This document shows positions 36,514 to 48,201 of a stretch of 64,000 nt of DNA, in pieces. Made by a program: the position numbers and the translations under genes. The stretch lies in contig ML991832.1 of the NCBI GenBank assembly GCA_010094025.1, forward strand, positions 62,001-126,000, written 5' to 3'. Source of the stretch: Viridothelium virens. Its lineage: Eukaryota; Ascomycota; Dothideomycetes; Trypetheliales; Trypetheliaceae. Below the pieces are notes generated by a model that saw only the letters and a list, made by a program, of their open reading frames with translations, did not search any database and was not told the DNA's origin. Each line of letters opens with the position of its first letter. Within the stretch, counting starts at the first letter, position 1.

Positions 36514-37871
36514 TTGATAGCTAGTATTGAGCTAGAATGCTGGAGGTCGAAATTTTAAGCCTTGGCCATCGGCGCCGATCGCTTTGTATCTCTGAAGCCT
36601 CGAGTAAAGTAAGCGTTTTAGATATTAGAGATTGGCCGCACTCACCCAAATTACCCTGCGATGGCCATGTAATGAATTTTACGAAAGGACTGAGGCACTC
36701 ACTCTGTGATTCAACGATAGCATCACTTGCTGAGTCTTGCCGGTTTAAACGGCGGTTTTTTTGGTATCGTAAATCTTCGCTGTCTTGTACGACCAATAAC
36801 TTTTTGCGCCGCCTCGTCTGGTCCCGAGATTCGGAGGTTGCATCTCGAAATAAGCTGAGAAAGGCACAATACCTTGATTGTTCGCATATCTTGCTTGGAT
36901 GCAGGTCCTGCTTATACGCATGCTCCAACGCCTCCCCAGAATTCGCGAATCGGATTCTGCCTGATGACTCTAATGAAACTCCCGATTCTTAGAAAACGTA
37001 GGTAGGAATCGACCCTTTAGTCTTCATTGACCAGGGATTATCAAGTGCTTCTTTGACCGGCTTCCCGTCATGCTGCTGTTGATCCAATGAAGTGTTGTGG
37101 TTGTGTCAGAAGACTGGTGGCAGAGACCAGGATTTAGCTGTGCTAAAGCTGGACCTATCACCTAACGTCTTCTGATTGATTGAATATGGTCCTGGTTGAG
37201 TTGGAGAAGCTCAAAAGTAGCCCTGGTAAAATAGAATGCAAAGCTACCACTCACGAAGGATTAGACGGATCTGTAGGGTCCATACCGGCAGGCCACCTGT
37301 AATATAGTTATCGATATGACTGTTGGACGGCGTCGAGACGCTCTCGTTTAGAGAACCCGGTATCGTCGAAGGAAGTCCTTTCAGCCCGATGCGTACGATA
37401 GAGTCCCTCTCTCAAATTTGGGTCCTCCTGCGATGATTTTATTCCCTCGGACACTGCGAAAGCAGAGTTGTCATGATTAAGTCAAGCCAACGATCGACCG
37501 TCTCCTCTTGAAGGTGTGACACAACATGATTGCAAACGCATGGCGGTAAGGAGCATGAGGATATTCTTCAGTCTCAGCCTAGCTTAGCCTAAGTCGTCGA
37601 CCGCATCATCTGGATCCAGCACTCCTATCCTGAGAGGCCAAGAAGTATACAGAATTATGCATTCTTTACACTTTACGGTAACTTAGTGCAGTCGTTTTTT
37701 TCTTTTAGGAAGCCGTTGTTTCTCGAGCTTTATCACTCCTAAGTGTAGGCACGCTCGGAATGAATCCGTCTTTTAGAATTTTACTTGGCGGGACTGTGTG
37801 ACCGGCAACGGTTAGTATTTAATGCGTCATTAGACTTGAATCCTCAAGATTGGCATGACGATGGAAGTAGC
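36514..37871. other. 1.36 kb gap at the right edge of the cluster
   Basis: No supported gene or repeat. It separates the hydrolase from the 3' end of the gamma-tubulin complex gene and is a natural cluster boundary. Confidence 0.45.
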
Positions 37872-40871
37872 TCAAGGGGGGAGCTTGTCGTAATATCCAT
37901 TCATACACAATTGCACCAACAGCATCTCAACCGCATCGTTTGATTCCTTAGACGCGGTACTCGGCCCTGGCAGCTTCGCCTTCCCAACCTCTTTTTCGCC
38001 TGTCCGTCTGCAAGCACTCAGGAAGTCTCGAATAGCTCTTCTAAAATTAACGTAAAGCTCACGCACGAGGTCGGCTTCCTGGCTCTGTCGTTCATCGCGC
38101 AAACAACCGGTTAATTTAAGGATTGCATCAAAAACTTCCTCCAGAGCGCGCATCACTCGAGCTTGTCTCTTTCTCAGAAACAGTGCCGTCATCATCTTGC
38201 CTAACATCATCTCATGCGCCTCTCGAACAGCGGATATGCTTGCTCCTAAGGTCTTGATGTGGTCAAGGTAATCGGCGTCTGTGAGGCGCCTCTCCAGCTC
38301 CAGGCAATAAGTGTTGAACTGGCGCCACGGCGTAGAGATGCCAATAGTGAAGAAATGGGATGCAATCGAGACAGCGAAATGCTTAGCTTCAAATTGGAAT
38401 CGTGTTATAAGATTGTTGAGGGCCTGACGGGACGTGTCTGTGTATGTGAGAGGAACCTCAGCAGTCAATGGACTCCTCTGTTGATCAATGATCCAACGCA
38501 CCCGGACCACGCGGAGGAGGAGCTTGAAAATTGCGTCATATCTCTGTAAGCTAAGCGAAGTAATGATTGCGTTTAATGGCTCTGGCGGGGTGTACTGCAG
38601 TCGCAAGAAATCCAAGGCATGTAGCGAGTCCGGTTGGATACACTTCTCAATCTCCTCTTCCGAAAGCTGGCGTACGGCGAAGGAAAGGCCTCCTGGAAGG
38701 TCCCGATCCCTGACTTCGTGTGGGCCAGCCATCGCATTTGAGTCAGTCATCTCCAGCGAGCCGTAGCTTTCAGAAAGAATTCCCATCAGTACCAGACGGA
38801 GCTCAGAGCTAGCCGGCGGCCACGTGGAACGATTTCCGAGTTGCAAGCCCATAGTTTGGCCAATGCGAGGCGCACCTCTACGCCTTTCAGCTGAGGCAAG
38901 CTCTGGCGAGAAGAGCGCGTTGGTCAGGCGAACAAGGAACGTCCCATTTCCGAGCAGATGGTAGGCATGTAGGACGCAGAGATGAGAACGGAGGTGATGA
39001 GACTGAAAAAGAAGACGGAGGGTGGTCGCATGAACAATGTGTGCGTGAACGTGCAGCAAAGGCCTCAGCGACAATGTTGGAGCCAAGGCTAGGGGAATGA
39101 TTTGTGTTGTAGCTTCTGGAAATTCGCGGTGTTGAGAATCAGTGGTGAGGACGCTGCAGATGGCCTCTCGTAGCGTATTTAGGGAAGCTTCATACTGTAT
39201 CGACGGTGGGGCATCCAAAGTAGTCACAGATTCACGCAGCCAGTGGACTTGAGCATCGGAAGACAGCCATGTATGACTTCCGGTTGGTTCGCAAACAGAT
39301 TCATTATCTCGTACAACAGTATCCGAGTTGCTTCCAAGGTTAAAGTTCCCAATGGTAGCTTTCAATTCAGCTTCGTAGGCATTTGCGCTGTCGACAAGAC
39401 GCTGCATGCTGTCGAGTCGAAAAGCCCAATCGAATCTTAGAGATGAGACGAATCGGTTTCGGCGCGTACACAGCGGATGTGCTGAATGTTGCCGCTGGAG
39501 AATGTGGAACGCCAAGCCCGTCTCGAAGATTGCTTTAGCATCTTCGGGTGGAACAAAGTCTGGACCCTGATCTTTTTTAAATACGTGATTAGTCTGATGA
39601 TTGCTGCCATTCTCCATAATTTGACGATCATCAGTGCCAACGAAACTGGGTAAAGTGCTGGCATTAGAGTGATTGATAGGCAATTCCGGTTTGAGGCCGA
39701 CCCATCGTTCGATGCTGCTGAGCCATGGATCGCAAGTAAGACGAAAGATTTCAAGTATACAGTCGCTCAACCAACTGTCAGTCGTGACCACTTGCTCTGC
39801 CTTATGAAACACCTGCGATAGAACTTCTTCCGAAGTTTTCGAGTTTTCTACCGATTTAATTGTCTCATGCAATAATTCGAGTATAAGCTTGGGCCTCGTG
39901 AATATACTCTGCAATTGCAACAAGGATTGCAATTGTGGAACGCTTGCCGTCAAATTTTCTTCCACCACCAACAATACGGATGAAACGGCTTTAGCGAGCG
40001 CTACTTTCACTGGTATTCGAGAGCCGTGCGCTATGAAATGATGCGAAAGTCTTTTCAGTCTGCGGAAAAGGGTTCCACAGGTGATGAAGTGTTCTACGAC
40101 ACTTTGAGAAAGTCGCAAAGAGCATCCCGGTACTCGAGAATCCTGTATGGTAGGTTCAAACGAGTTTGTCTCATCATTGAACGTGAATAGTATGGATGGT
40201 CTTCCTAGCCCTGCCTCGTATAAGCTTCGGAGTATTATATTTGTCTCCACAGGTCTGCCAGCTCTCGCTCGAAATGGAGAATGCCCTGCTTGCAACGCAT
40301 CAAAAATGGAGGGACCAGCCTCCGACACATAAGCTGATATGGGCTCCTCGTGCTGTGGGTGATGGAAAGCTTCCCAGGAGTAGTACTTGATATCTTTGTT
40401 CACAGGTCCAAGATCGAGGGCCACCTCCCAAATATCTTCATACTCTGTGAGTGCGCTGTTTTCAGGCTCGGGGGAAAAGCGGGAGCTATCTAGCGATTCA
40501 ACATCTTCCAAAGGACCGAAGCTGAAAGATTCCAGGTCTGGTAGTTGTAAATCCTTTTCGAGTCCATTTGTTGGAGCATAGGGGTTCTCGAGTTCGATTG
40601 TAGTGACTAGCATTAAATCAGTCTCAAGTTCCACTGCAACGCGTGCATGCGACTTACGATCAAGATCAATGGGAGTAAAGAGGTTACTTTGATAAGCATT
40701 CACTTCAGAGTGCAAGCCAGCAGTTTGCTCTATATCTGTCCATTTGAAAGGTTCAAACCTCTCAAATTGCTCCATTGAATCCAGAGGAAGGAAAGAACGA
40801 GGTGAGAGTGGAGCCGTGAAGAGGCGCGAGAGGGTCCAGAAAACAACGCGCCGCGCCGCTCCGCTATCCAT
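37872..40871 (-). CDS. gamma-tubulin complex component (Spc97/Spc98 family, GCP5/GCP6-like)
   Basis: An intronless 999-aa protein. The N-terminal quarter is divergent and acidic. The GRIP1-like part includes LSQSVVEHFITCGTLFRRLKRLSHHF, and the core holds the GCP hallmark LRSHLCVLHAYHLLGNGTFLVRLTNALF followed by the C-terminal GRIP2 helices (YDAIFKLLLRVVRVRWIIDQQ, FQFEAKHFAVSIASHFFTIG). The divergent N-terminus favours a GCP5/GCP6 assignment over the core Spc97 or Spc98 proteins, but I cannot decide between them. It helps assemble gamma-tubulin rings that nucleate microtubules at the spindle pole body. The start at 40871 keeps an SFLPL segment; an in-frame ATG at 40775 is the alternative. It shares a very short divergent promoter with EAF7. 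Confidence 0.8.
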   Translation of the reverse strand: MDSGAARRVVFWTLSRLFTAPLSPRSFLPLDSMEQFERFEPFKWTDIEQTAGLHSEVNAYQSNLFTPIDLDRKSHARVAVELETDLMLVTTIELENPYAPTNGLEKDLQLPDLESFSFGPLEDVESLDSSRFSPEPENSALTEYEDIWEVALDLGPVNKDIKYYSWEAFHHPQHEEPISAYVSEAGPSIFDALQAGHSPFRARAGRPVETNIILRSLYEAGLGRPSILFTFNDETNSFEPTIQDSRVPGCSLRLSQSVVEHFITCGTLFRRLKRLSHHFIAHGSRIPVKVALAKAVSSVLLVVEENLTASVPQLQSLLQLQSIFTRPKLILELLHETIKSVENSKTSEEVLSQVFHKAEQVVTTDSWLSDCILEIFRLTCDPWLSSIERWVGLKPELPINHSNASTLPSFVGTDDRQIMENGSNHQTNHVFKKDQGPDFVPPEDAKAIFETGLAFHILQRQHSAHPLCTRRNRFVSSLRFDWAFRLDSMQRLVDSANAYEAELKATIGNFNLGSNSDTVVRDNESVCEPTGSHTWLSSDAQVHWLRESVTTLDAPPSIQYEASLNTLREAICSVLTTDSQHREFPEATTQIIPLALAPTLSLRPLLHVHAHIVHATTLRLLFQSHHLRSHLCVLHAYHLLGNGTFLVRLTNALFSPELASAERRRGAPRIGQTMGLQLGNRSTWPPASSELRLVLMGILSESYGSLEMTDSNAMAGPHEVRDRDLPGGLSFAVRQLSEEEIEKCIQPDSLHALDFLRLQYTPPEPLNAIITSLSLQRYDAIFKLLLRVVRVRWIIDQQRSPLTAEVPLTYTDTSRQALNNLITRFQFEAKHFAVSIASHFFTIGISTPWRQFNTYCLELERRLTDADYLDHIKTLGASISAVREAHEMMLGKMMTALFLRKRQARVMRALEEVFDAILKLTGCLRDERQSQEADLVRELYVNFRRAIRDFLSACRRTGEKEVGKAKLPGPSTASKESNDAVEMLLVQLCMNGYYDKLPP

Positions 40872-40961
40872 GTGAAGAACGTAGAAATCGCGGCATTCTA
40901 ATTGTCCTTCAGGCCACCATTATCTAGTCCATCGTCATCAACTGCCCATATCACAGTCGTA

Positions 40962-41871
40962 ATGCCACCCAGGAAAAAGGCTAAAGTCAGCAGCGCTTCA
41001 TCACCACGCGACAGCCAGCCAAAAACACCTCTCGAACCTCCTGAAGCTAGTGAACAACGCACTCCTCAAGTTGCCGATAACATTGACGATCCATGGACTG
41101 ATGAACAGGAGACAGAGCTGTTCAAAAGTATCATTAGGTTCAAGCCTACCGGTATTTCAGATTATGTACGCAGTGGCAATTCCTGTGTAACACGGAACAG
41201 GCATACATAGGCATTTCCACATGCTATCAATCACGAATTCGCTAGCCTCGCATGGCATTGTCCCCTCGTCCCACCCGCACACCAGAATACCATGTATCTG
41301 GAAGAAACTGAGCTCCCTCTATGATCTAGCTGCCTTAGACGAACGAGAATACGCACACGCGGGCTACATTGAGCCTGGAACCCCGTCCAAATCGGATGGT
41401 TCCGCAGATGACAGCGAGGATGAGCACGTAGCAGAGTTTACGCTCCCTGTTGAGGACTATGGCGAAATGATGTGGCAGCGGCGCTTTGCTCCAAGTCCTT
41501 CAACCTCAGAACCCGAGGTACCGAATATTGCGATGGGCAAGGAGGATCAGCCACCCACCAGGCTCTCACCGAGCGTAGTTATTGATATCGAGGAGTCACA
41601 AGCAGCGAAGAGAGGGACAAGGGCAGGTCGTCCGACCAGAGGTAGGCCATCGACAGGACGAGGTAGAGCTGTTAGTACTGGGAAGGGGGGGAGAGCAAGT
41701 AAGCGGGAGACGCCGCAAGAGGAGGTCGAGGAAGAGAGTGAAGAGGAGGAGGAGGAAGAAGAGGAAGAGGACGAGGGTGCTTCGGCTCCAGCGAAACGGG
41801 GAAGAGGAGCTGCAAAACCGGAGAAGCCAACGGCAAAAGCTACGGCGAGAAGAAGTACAAGGAAGCGATGA
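40962..41871 (+). CDS. EAF7: chromatin modification protein EAF7 (NuA4 acetyltransferase subunit)
   Basis: Two exons: 40962-41151 and 41201-41871, 286 aa. Splicing at G|gtattt ... aacag| gives the CT20/Eaf7 domain almost exactly: DPWTDEQETELFKSIIRFKPTG, then IHRHFHMLSITNSLASHG and HTRIPCIWKKLSSLYDLAAL. The C-terminal half is low-complexity: repeated Arg/Gly-Pro and then a Glu run (about residues 240-256) and a basic tail (AKATARRSTRKR). It is a nuclear subunit of the NuA4 histone acetyltransferase. The start MPPRKKAKV lies 90 bp from the divergent gamma-tubulin complex gene. Confidence 0.9.
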
Positions 41872-42312
41872 GATGAGATTGCCGTTCGTGGCCCTTGCTT
41901 GGTGATGGTAATCAATACCATATCTACGCATTTGAGTCTTCCTTTAGATATCCCACCTAGTCGCTCAATTCTCAATACCAAATTGAAGTATTAATCTAAT
42001 TTCCTAGCATTGAACCCTTGGCATCAGACCCGACACGATAATCATTTGCAGTTTTCGTACGAAGCACCCAGGAAACATCTCGGAGATGATTTCTTCTCAT
42101 GTTTTCATCAGGTAGTATCTACGCATGTACTTGAAGATTCCAAATAACACCAAATCCCAACCGATCCCCAAAACCCGCCCGCCCGACACCAGTTATCTAA
42201 CCTACGCAGTACGCCAGATTGGATAGTCGGCGTCCTTTGGATTTACAGCTGGTACTTTTCCGAGCTTCCTTATCATTCGGACCCAAATATTCATTACCTA
42301 TCCGATATGACT
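41872..42312. other. convergent 3' intergenic region
   Basis: 440 bp between the EAF7 stop and the stop of the membrane-protein gene. Nothing else is seen. Confidence 0.5.
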
Positions 42313-44252
42313 TCAAGCTCGCCCACTCGGCTCTCTCCTCCTAAACCAAGTTCCCCTTCCCTCCTCCGCCACCTTCCCACTGACCTCCCTCTTCCCGTTC
42401 CTTCCGTCCCGCTCATCCGCCGGCACATACATCACACTCGCATCCGCAAGGTCGATCCCCGTCCGACTCACGACTCTCGGGTTACCCTCGCGCTCCAGTG
42501 GCCTCGGGGCAGGCGCAGTCCTGGCCGCATTCTTCGGGCTCTGCCCAGACCGGAGCGTCGTTCGGCTCGGGCTGTTGGACAGGATCCCGGACATCGCGTC
42601 CGCGAGGTCTCCGTAGTGCCGACTCTTGGGGGTGCCGCAGCGGGTTGGGGATGGCGGCGGGTCGGAATACTTACTGGAGCTCTGCGACGTTACGGTTAGG
42701 ACGCGGGCCATGTCGTTGACGCCGAGATAGGTAGGGTCGGAGCGGCCTGCCGCGAAGGGGGCTGGCGCTCTCTGCCGCTCGGGGGCGGGGGTTGGCGGGT
42801 TCATCCGAAGTGGTTGGGGGATAATTGAGTTCTCGTCGTAGTCAGGCTCTGGCTCCGCTTCGGAGATGGGAATGGGGGCGTAGCCGCTATGTCGCGGGTG
42901 ACGAGGTGGGACGGGAGGACCGGACCCGTTGTCGCTGAGGTCGCCATCTGCTTCGCCATCGATAACGAACCAATTGTCACTGAGAAGGGTGTCGTTTTGA
43001 TTATAGTGTGGCGTACTTGCTCCTGAGCGGGGAGGACCCGGAGTGCCTCGTTGGGATGCGACGTCTGATAGGGTGTTGTGGAAAGATGCCCGGTGAGACA
43101 GTGCGTTGGTACGGGTCGAGTGTCGGGTAGGGCTGCGAGGCTGGACCTCTTGGACATTGATCAGGGTGCCGTGCTTGGATGGGGAAACGGACCCATCGCG
43201 ACGATGGAGGTCAGCCCTGGACGTACGCGCGGACTGTGATTGCGAGTACATGCTTAGTTCAGTACGCGACAGGCGTGCAGTCTCTGGATTGTGTGGGCTG
43301 AAACTGGGATCCGATTCGTTGCGGGTCTGGACGAATGGTATTGTTCGGCTGTCTGGGATGAGATTGACCTGGGACATCCTTAATGGACTTGATTTTGAGA
43401 CCGTGCTCGCAGTCATCTCTGAGTCTTTGTGCTTATGCTTGCTTGCACGACGCGAAGTCAAGTTGCCCTCCAAAGGATTCATGTCTGGTGGCATCGACGC
43501 AATTTTACGGAAGACCAGCACTAGATATATGTCCAGGCCAAACGAGACCAGATGTAAGCTACCAAGCACTAACGCCAACAACCATGTCAGCTGCAATATC
43601 ATATTTGTAGTATTTTCGGAGGAGAACAGTGTCCTCCAACGGCCTTCAGCACCGGGCTGCTCAATCGCACTGGTATGTGCGAGGATCATCGTAAAGGCAT
43701 AGAAAGGAATGAGACCAAGGTCGATGAGAAGGGCAAAGAAATGATAGCTGGCCGAACTCCCTGGTGTGCGCGCTTGTGGTCGACGAGCGAGATGTACGAT
43801 GGCATATAGGGATATGAGTATATCTGCTGCTGGCTGATTGCAATCAGAAAAATTCAAGGCTTGTAGGATCGACGGCTTACCGGAACCCTCACAATCCATG
43901 CTTGGCCATTCAACATGCCTTTGAGCGTGATTACACAAAAAAGCGCACCTAGGGCACCGATCTCCTGCAGAATGCGTAGACTCAATTGCACCCATCGGGT
44001 CCATTTTACGGCGGCCCTGGTACGCGGATTCATGGGTTTTACGTTGATCTGTCCATATGGCGCCTGACTCCAACTGTCTGGATGGCGATTGAGATCCAGA
44101 TATGGTCCCTCTCGCTTTGGCTTCTCTGACTTTGACAGGGACGCTGCATAGCTGGCCCGCGTGACTGCTTTTGGATCGAAATCGTAGGTCGGATTGAACT
44201 CCGCTTGTCTGTTTGGCGGGAAGATGTAAGGAGGGAGAGGCTGAACGCCCAT
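42313..44252 (-). CDS. four-span membrane protein with long disordered C-terminal tail, conserved fungal family
   Basis: Two exons: 44252-43881 and 43833-42313, 630 aa, with a 47-nt intron. The N-terminal 80 residues are soluble (MGVQPLPPYIFPPNRQAEF). Hydrophobic spans follow: SLRILQEIGALGALFCVITL, ILISLYAIVHLA (split from the first by the intron), YHFFALLIDLGLIPFYAFTM and MILQLTWLLALVLGSLHLVS continuing toward LVLVF. The remaining 370 residues are a Ser/Pro/Arg-rich cytoplasmic-looking tail. The frame spliced here differs from the long unspliced frame at 44307, whose N-terminus is not membrane-like. I recognise the arrangement as a fungal conserved hypothetical, without a known function. It is divergent from ARH1 across 240 bp. 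Confidence 0.8.
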
Positions 44253-44493
44253 TGCTGGTATTGCTGATCTGAATGAATGTAGCCAAATAATGCGATTGTC
44301 GATACACTCTCTAAGGAATTTAAGCTAAGAAAACATGCTTGTCCATAGTGTGTGGGGGAACATGGTAGGTATGGTAGTACAGTAATAGGGACTCCCGTCT
44401 CCCATGCTTGTTTGCTTCGGGTTGCCACGGTGACGGGCCACTCTTCCAGCTTCGTCATCATCGCAGAACCATCGCCCATAATCTTATAAAAGT

Positions 44494-46238
44494 ATGCCGA
44501 TATTTCAACGGCCTCTGCCCATTTGCCACAGTTGCCGCAAGAGGCTTCATGGAGCTCTTGCCAGTCGGTCTGGGTCGCTGCGCTCTCGAGTCGTTGTCAG
44601 ATTCTATGCACAACAAAAACCGTTCCGGAATGGCCCTAGTTATCATGGCCAGCCAGTCGCCACTTCTAAGAAACCGTTACGCCTGGCCATCATCGGCTCG
44701 GGTCCCGCTGGATTTTATTCGGCCTATCGAGTGATGCAAAAAAATGAAGATGCGATAGTGGACATGTATGAGAAACTTCCCGCGCCTTTTGGTCTCGTCC
44801 GTTATGGAGTTGCCCCCGACCACCCTGAGGTCAAGGTATGTAGGATACAACTCCCATAAGTAGCCCAACATGTCCTCTTGTGGAGACATGCTACAATCAC
44901 TGAATCGCCTATTATCAGAACTGTGAAGAGAAGTTCGAAGAGGTTGCTGCCAGTCCTCGCTTCAATTTTATTGGTAATGTTGCTATCGGAGAAGATGTGT
45001 CCTTGGCTAGCTTACGGCTACACTATGATGCAATTCTATTCGCCTACGGTGCCTCAGAGGATAGGGAGCTTGAAATCCCAGGCGAAAAGTTGAAAGGCGT
45101 GTACTCTGCTCGAGCTTTTGTAGGCTGGTACAACGGACTGCCGGAGTATTCCGACCTCAACCCCATTCTTGATAGAGGAGCAGAGGCTGTCGTTATCGGA
45201 CAAGGCAACGTCGCGCTTGATGTTGCCCGTATACTTTTGACAGATATCGACACTCTCAAACGTACGGACATTGCAGAGCATGCCCTCGAATCGCTTTCCA
45301 AAAGCAAGATTCGCCGTGTGGAGGTGGTGGGCAGAAGAGGGCCGATGCAGGTACTGGAACATCAAGCCATTAGATCCGTATCTTACTGACATTAATGCTA
45401 GGCTGCCTTCACATTGAAAGAGGTTCGCGAGTTGATGAATCTACCAGGAGTTGATTTCCAGCCTATTGATCCCGCACTTCTTCCTCCTGATGCCTCAAGC
45501 TTACCACGCACCCCGAAGCGTCGTGTTCAACTTCTCTCTAAAGGCTCCCAAAACTATTCAGATCGCTCCTCCTCTATAGACAGAAGCTGGGCCTTGCGAT
45601 TTTTACTTTCGCCCGGCTCATTCGAAGGCGATCCGTCAGATCCCGACTGCGTCGGTCAAGTGAGGTTTAGGCATACCCAGTTTCGAGGTGACAACTGCTA
45701 TGCTCCTGACGCACGCGTTAAAGTAACAGAGCGTGACTCTCTCTTACCTGCTTCAGTCGCGTTCCGTTCTGTAGGCTATAAGTCAAAGCCCCTCCCAGGC
45801 ATTCAGGATCTTGGGGTCATGTTCGATCATGATCTCGGTATTATACCCAATGACAATCACGGAAGAGTAATCAGCCCCCTGGCTGGACCTGGCTCTCAGA
45901 CTGCTGGCCATATTCCGGGACTGTACTGCGCTGGCTGGGTTAAACGCGGTCCGACTGGAGTCATAGCGAGCACAATGGAAGACGCCTTCACTACTGCAGA
46001 TGTGATTGTGCAGGATTGGGCGGACCGAGCGCTATTTCTAGACAGCGTAGAGGGCCGTACGCACGGGTTGGGATGGGACGAGCTGAGAAAGGTTGTGAAC
46101 AAGGTCGGTCTGAGGCCGACTGATTGGTCGGATTGGAAACGTATTGATCAGTCTGAAATGGAAATGGGAAGGTTAATGGGAAAAAAGCGGGAAAAATTTA
46201 CATCTGTGGCTGATATGCTAAAAGTTCTGGATGGATAA
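44494..46238 (+). CDS. ARH1: mitochondrial NADPH:adrenodoxin/ferredoxin oxidoreductase (ARH1)
   Basis: Three exons: 44494-44835, 44919-45350 and 45402-46238, 536 aa. The first ~45 residues are Arg/Ser-rich without acids, a mitochondrial targeting peptide. FAD site: RLAIIGSGPAGFYSAYRVM, then [20 protein letters not shown] across intron 1. NADP site: VVIGQGNVALDVARIL and EVVGRRGPMQAAFT across intron 2. The C-terminal GLYCAGWVKRGPTGVIASTM is the flavin-closing motif of the family. The enzyme passes electrons from NADPH to mitochondrial ferredoxin for iron-sulphur cluster assembly and haem A synthesis, and is normally essential. About 40 residues longer than many orthologues, mainly in the targeting region and a mid insertion. 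Confidence 0.95.
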
Positions 46239-46853
46239 CCACAAGTAGAGCTTGGTTGGATGTACTCTACCGCTTTGGTTCTTCTACTCTCCTAGCGAGC
46301 TCAGGCATTATCCAGGAATTCTCGCCTTCTCGACACTGTGTAATGCAGCGCTACGTATTGTGCAGGAAATCACCGTTCTTGACTGGGATATTCGTGTTTC
46401 GGACGGCCCAACAAAATCCCCTCGAGGAATTTCGCCAGGAATCTGAGTAAACTTGTCTAAGTACGAGTCTTAAGGTGCTTGTGTTTCGCCCCTTTGCATA
46501 TGCAATGACAGGCCTTACCAGAACTACTCTTTACCGCTATGAGCCTCGCGATATGAAAGTTCTTCCGAAATAGGTGCGCATTTTGTCCAATCTAGGCTGC
46601 TGCGGATCTGTTGTGTCAACACCACTTCTTTCTGCTGTCACTCATGCGTAACGCTACTTAGGGCCAATTCCAATAACAGGTTCATAACTTAGTGGTTAGT
46701 CATCGTAGGTTATTCAATCTTTTAATATACGGTCTTTAACCTGATTAGCACAGAGTTGTCAATTGATGAGGTTCAATACTAAAGAACTGTTAATCCTACA
46801 GTCATACCGCTATAGTCAACACCAAATCTGAGCTTTACAAGCTCTCCCAGACC
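46239..46853. other. convergent 3' intergenic region, AT-rich
   Basis: Between the ARH1 stop and the PD-(D/E)XK gene stop. Rather AT-rich from about 46640 to 46830, without an identifiable repeat or gene. Confidence 0.45.
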
Positions 46854-47936
46854 TTATTCACTTGTCTCACTTCCATAGTTTGGACCCCCGGCAATTATCT
46901 TAAACTTTGGCAGCCATTTAACCACAGCCCAATTCATCATCCAATGAAAAGCTGCCACTAGTTTCATTGTATCAAAGCAGTTCCTTGTACTCCCAATAAG
47001 AATTGACTCCCGTATGACCACCTTTCCATCCTTTTTTGATAGAATTGAGACGCGCCAATCATGCCCTTGAACCAGGATGAGTGGCATAGCATCAGTTGTG
47101 AGAGGCACCGACTTTCTATCATCCTCATGCCCAAACCATGTATATCTCTCCAACAGCGCGTCCGTCCATATGGCAATCTGGACCTTAGCGTCCGTCCACG
47201 ATGTCATCTGGGATGTCGCTTCAAGCCCGATGGCTACAGGTAGTTCGCGGAATGACAGGCCATGATGGAAAGACTTATAATCTGAGGAAGGCATTGGTTC
47301 CATGGCAGCCCATATACTCTTCAGATCTTCATCTTGATTGAGGAAAATGACATAATCCACGTGAGAACCCGGGAGTTTGGTATTGGCGCGTAGGAGCTGG
47401 GGAGGCTCAATCTCGACATTCTTCCTAAAATAAATTAGTCTCTTGATATCGTTGGCTGTAGATGAAAGCACCCACATAGGCGCTACGAATAATGCCTTGC
47501 TATGTATGGATGTGGCAAGTGCGAGCTCGAGGAGTGGTAGGTGGATAAACTCATTCCAAGGGCTCTCCCGTTCGCCAGCGCCCCGATCAAGTCTTCGGGC
47601 TGTAGACACAAGGTGGATGATGATCTCGATTGGCGGTGTTCTTCCTAGGAGCTTACGAGACTCTGGATTGTTCGCAAATGCGTACTGCATTCTAACCCGG
47701 TCCATTCTCGGAAGCTCATTGAAGCCTGGGATGGTATTGCTCTCATATCCTAGAATGCCGATACCATCTGCGAAGTCTTGAAGAGCTATTTGCATTTCCG
47801 TAACTGCTTTTGGCGCCTCGCCATACAAGTCGTCGTCATCGTCGTCAAAGTTGCGTACCGTCAAGGGACGCTCGTCATCTTCAAGAAACACTAATTGTTT
47901 GATAAGTGTGTCGCACTTTGTATGCTTTGTATCCAT
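46854..47936 (-). CDS. PD-(D/E)XK nuclease-like fungal protein, 5' end altered by a MITE
   Basis: The frame from 47936 encodes 360 aa; it stays open upstream to an ATG at 48050, giving 398 aa. The core resembles fungal PD-(D/E)XK nuclease-like proteins: YAFANNPESRKLLGRTPP, then RESPWNEFIHLPLLELAL, SHVDYVIFLN and a C-terminal amphipathic part. Codon 1 of the longer version lies inside MITE copy 2 (48021-48201), so its first residues (MWGNPPAAVRY) are transposon sequence. I therefore prefer MDTKHTKCDTLIKQL at 47936. Family members usually have a longer Ser-rich N-terminus, so the gene may have lost its original 5' end. Such genes are often in multi-copy, transposon-rich contexts. Nuclease activity is not established. 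Confidence 0.6.
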   Translation of the reverse strand: MDTKHTKCDTLIKQLVFLEDDERPLTVRNFDDDDDDLYGEAPKAVTEMQIALQDFADGIGILGYESNTIPGFNELPRMDRVRMQYAFANNPESRKLLGRTPPIEIIIHLVSTARRLDRGAGERESPWNEFIHLPLLELALATSIHSKALFVAPMWVLSSTANDIKRLIYFRKNVEIEPPQLLRANTKLPGSHVDYVIFLNQDEDLKSIWAAMEPMPSSDYKSFHHGLSFRELPVAIGLEATSQMTSWTDAKVQIAIWTDALLERYTWFGHEDDRKSVPLTTDAMPLILVQGHDWRVSILSKKDGKVVIRESILIGSTRNCFDTMKLVAAFHWMMNWAVVKWLPKFKIIAGGPNYGSETSE

Positions 47937-48020
47937 AGTCTGATGTGTCGATGATGATGCTTGTGAAGCCCAATCGGTGGGATTGCTTGCTGAAGTAAAT
48001 AAGTAAATATGCTCAAGGTA

Positions 48021-48201
48021 CCTTACGGCGGCTGGGGGGTTCCCCCACACGTAATCAATACAATGTTATTTCGAATTCACTGTTAAGATCTTGTTGTTCC
48101 ATGCTAACACCGCCTTAACATGGGCCAACATGGTCATAACAGTTAAACTGAGGTAACATTGTATTGATTTCCTGTTGGGGAACCCCACAGCCGCCGCAAG
48201 G
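48021..48201. mobile_element. MITE copy 2, 181 bp foldback element with TA flanks
   Basis: Flanked by TA at 48019-48020 and 48202-48203. The left end reads CCTTACGGCGGCTGGGGGGT and the right end, on the other strand, CCTTGCGGCGGCTGTGGGGT. The interior follows copy 1 closely, with shared blocks such as CCGCCTTAACATGG and CCAACATGGTCATAACAGT. The two copies differ by scattered substitutions, so they are not a fresh duplication. No coding capacity. Confidence 0.85.

Noticed and set aside
42313-44307. Unspliced 664-codon version of the membrane-protein gene
   Set aside because: Its N-terminal 160 residues come from the wrong frame and read through a 47-nt intron; the spliced 630-residue model restores a membrane span.
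46600-46830. AT-rich block, considered as a decayed transposon
   Set aside because: No terminal repeats, no similarity to the MITE copies, no coding remains.
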